From Alphaproteobacteria bacterium (GTDB lineage: Bacteria > Pseudomonadota > Alphaproteobacteria > Bin95): a DNA stretch of 46,030 nt. The stretch spans positions 1 to 46,030 of the forward strand of contig JAJDYL010000122.1 in the NCBI GenBank assembly GCA_022825195.1. The letters run 5' to 3'. This document shows, piece after piece, positions 44,308 to 46,030 of this stretch. A model generated the notes under the pieces. The model did no database searches and was not told the origin of the DNA. It worked only from the letters and a program-made list of their open reading frames with translations. Every line of letters begins with the position of its first letter. Within the stretch, counting starts at the first letter, position 1. The translations under genes and the position numbers were made by a program.

Positions 44308-45420
44308 TCAGGCGGGGTCCGCCCCGCCGGCGCGAAGCGCGGCCCATCTGTGGAAGGCGTGGTTCGGCCCGTCCATGACCGGCGAGAAGCAGCCGCCGTC
44401 GAACGCGGGCGACCCGCGCCCCTGCTGCATCCGCTCGACGATGCCGATGTCTTCCCGGAACACGTCCTCCCAGCGGGCGCGAAGCCGGGCGCGGGCGCCG
44501 GCCCAGGCGGGCGCGGCGGCCGCGTCGTCGAGGCACCAAAGGCGGGCGTCCTCCACGGTCAGGTCCGGCGCCAGCGGGTCCAGGCGCATGGCGAAGAAAT
44601 GGTCCATATGCGCGCCCAGCAGGAGGTTGGGGTAGAGCGCCACATATTCCGCGAGCGGCCGGTCGTCGGCCGCGGGCAGCTCGCCCCGGGCCGCATAGCA
44701 GTGCGATCCCTGGCCGGAGAAGGCCGCATCCACGATGGGATAATGGTCGGCGAGGGGCGAGATGCGGTTCAGCTCCGGATGGATCCAGGGCAGGTGGTAG
44801 GCCTCGCAATAGTTCTCGACCGCGAGCTTCCAGTTGGCGCCCAGCCGGAAGCGGATCGGCTCCGCCTCCGCCGGCCGGTAGCGCCCCAGCGGGAAATGCC
44901 GCCACCGCTCCAGCAGCGGCGCGAGCCAGTCCTCGAGCGCGGGCGCGGCGCCGGAGGGGTCGACGAACACCATGTCGAGCCACACGCCGGCGCGCACCGG
45001 CGCGAGCCCGTGCTCGCTCTTCCGGAAACCCGGCGCCTCATGGCGGTCGACGCCGCCGATATGCGGCGTGGCGCGCAGCTGCCCTTCGAGATCGTAGGTC
45101 CAGCTGTGATAGGGACAGCGCACGGCCTTCGCGCCGCGCGCCGGCTTCTCCACAAGCCGCACGCCGCGGTGGCGGCAGACATTGTGGAAGCATCGCACGC
45201 CGCCGTCTTCGGCGCGCACCAGCAGCAGCGCCAGACCCGCCGCGTCCACCGGCATGAGGTCGCCGGGGGCGGCGATGTCGCTTGCGAATGCGGCGCAGAA
45301 CCAGCCCCGTCCGAAGAGTTCCCGGCGCTCCTCCTCGAAGGCCGGGCGTTCCGTATAGCAGCGGCCGGGCAGGCCGCGCGCGGTCTCGATGGGATTGAGG
45401 ACATTCGCCAGGTCGTTCAT
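44308..45420 (-). CDS. Rieske-type aromatic-ring-hydroxylating/betaine oxygenase alpha subunit
   Basis: A 370-residue Rieske non-heme iron oxygenase. The 2Fe-2S site is C82-x-H84-x17-C102-x2-H105 (VCRHRGVRL and RCPYHSWTYD). The mononuclear iron motif NYCEAYHLPWIHPEL carries the two His ligands. Relatives include glycine-betaine demethylase (GbcA), carnitine and stachydrine oxygenases as well as aromatic dioxygenases. The betaine-type importer just downstream favours a quaternary-amine substrate, but that is inference. It starts at ATG 45420 with GGAG upstream. No reductase partner is visible in the window. Confidence 0.88.
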   Translation of the reverse strand: MNDLANVLNPIETARGLPGRCYTERPAFEEERRELFGRGWFCAAFASDIAAPGDLMPVDAAGLALLLVRAEDGGVRCFHNVCRHRGVRLVEKPARGAKAVRCPYHSWTYDLEGQLRATPHIGGVDRHEAPGFRKSEHGLAPVRAGVWLDMVFVDPSGAAPALEDWLAPLLERWRHFPLGRYRPAEAEPIRFRLGANWKLAVENYCEAYHLPWIHPELNRISPLADHYPIVDAAFSGQGSHCYAARGELPAADDRPLAEYVALYPNLLLGAHMDHFFAMRLDPLAPDLTVEDARLWCLDDAAAAPAWAGARARLRARWEDVFREDIGIVERMQQGRGSPAFDGGCFSPVMDGPNHAFHRWAALRAGGADPA

Positions 45421-45976
45421 CGCGGGGGCGCTCCGCCGATTCCGGCCACGGTCGAGTCTGCCGCGACGCCGGGGAAGCCGTTGCGCCCGTATCCGACCGG
45501 AAACGGGTGGAATTGCGACGAGCGGCCGCGGCCGGCCTCCGGCCCGCTTCCCTTCCGTCATGCCCGGACTCGTTCGGGTCCTCTGTTTCCTCATCCCGAC
45601 CAGCTGCGAAGCGGCGTATCGAGCGCCCGAGATTATCCCGCCGGTTCAACGGGCTGTGAGAAAATTGCCCGACATATTCATTTTTTGTTCCCGAAATGGT
45701 TTGACTTTCAGCGGAATGGTGTAAAATAGTCGCAGGGAAAGGCGGCTTCCGGGGCCGCCGTTCCGCTTTTCTGCAGAAAGCAATGGCTGGGGCGCCGCAA
45801 ACGCCCCGGCGTGAGCGGACGGGAGGGGTGCGCCCTCTGCCCGGCCCGCGCGCGCGGGCAGTCACGCGCGCGAACCGCGCCGCCGCGATACGCCCGCCCG
45901 CCCGCGCACGCACCGGCGCACGATACGCGCGAAACAGGGACACCCCGTCCCGCCCTTTGCCCCCAAGGAGGCACGA
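45421..45976. other. 556-base gap: divergent control region and hairpin-rich leader
   Basis: No convincing gene. A promoter-like TTGACT (45702-45707) with TAAAAT (45723-45728, short 15-base spacer) lies in an AT-rich patch and points right. The roughly 245-base leader that would follow carries several stems. GGAA-x-GGCGGC pairs with GCCGCC-x-TTCC at 45737-45765. A TTTCTGCAGAAA palindrome lies near 45770. GGGGCG/CGCCCC is at about 45790-45810. A GC-alternating run covers about 45845-45880. GGGAC/GTCCC (45937-45951) stands just before the ribosome site of the next ORF. The left part (45421-45700) shows nothing I can name. Confidence 0.4.
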
Positions 45977-46030
45977 ATGACCGAAACCGATCCCTGCCCC
46001 CGCCGCCTAGCGCGCGCGGGCGCACACGCG
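45977..46030 (+). CDS. Start of an unidentified ORF, cut by the window end
   Basis: ATG 45977 follows an excellent ribosome site (AAGGAGG, seven bases upstream) and stays open for 18 codons to the window edge (MTETDPCPRRLARAGAHA). This is too short to identify. The strong ribosome site and the promoter-like sequence upstream support a real gene start. Confidence 0.45.
   Translation, partial: MTETDPCPRRLARAGAHA

Noticed and set aside
45766..45780. CTGCAGAAAG shared with the loop of stem H4 at 3252-3261, as a repeated regulatory motif
   Set aside because: Ten bases shared between two gaps 42 kb apart, without wider similarity, can be chance.

Overview
The window is GC-rich, gene-dense DNA that reads as the chromosome of an alphaproteobacterium, probably marine or host-associated. 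The main pointers are: MipZ; a parABS locus joined to mnmG-rsmG; the order ETF-QO / Fe-S-less family-4-like uracil-DNA glycosylase / Slt / MoaB; NnrU; a MotB-like OmpA protein; and a DddP-type DMSP lyase next to a betaine-type ABC importer. All of this comes from reading the sequence and recalled family knowledge; no search was run.

Layout. 1-1077: end of a biotin-dependent acyl-CoA carboxylase carboxyltransferase. 1191-2975: two small two-gene modules, a ribbon-helix-helix-like protein with a nucleotidyltransferase, then VapB-VapC. 2976-3379: a gap holding five back-to-back stem-loops, the best candidate here for an undescribed structured RNA. 3380-16704: mostly housekeeping genes (lpxD, a molybdopterin oxidoreductase, SMP-30-like, ispE, a TPR protein, ETF-QO, UDG, slt, moaB, an orphan MazE-like ORF, nnrU, cobT). 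16741-17436: cobS. 17507-23289: an accessory island with a Panacea antitoxin and a RelE-like partner, the three-Cys-motif protein DUF5131 with TcmP (visibly lower GC), and a type IIL (MmeI-like) fused restriction-modification enzyme.

23507-27566: mnmG-rsmG-parA-parB, with a near-perfect parS inside rsmG. 27684-29173 (minus): mlaA-mlaC of retrograde phospholipid transport. 29362-30240: metF. 30246-34154 (minus): a 1302-residue MotB/OmpA-like protein whose coiled coil has grown by tandem 147-bp repeats. 34185-35786: dapB and, divergently, mipZ.

35984-38527: an operon of a retropepsin-like protease, an atypical SDR and a DddP-family M24-fold protein. 38591-45420 (minus): a Rieske oxygenase, a ProX/ProW/ProV-like importer, an unrecognised 564-residue protein and a DUF3726 protein. 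These last two blocks together suggest uptake and breakdown of betaine-like osmolytes such as DMSP or glycine betaine. The final 556-base gap carries a promoter-like site and a hairpin-rich leader before a new ORF cut by the window edge. I saw no rRNA, tRNA, CRISPR array or insertion sequence.
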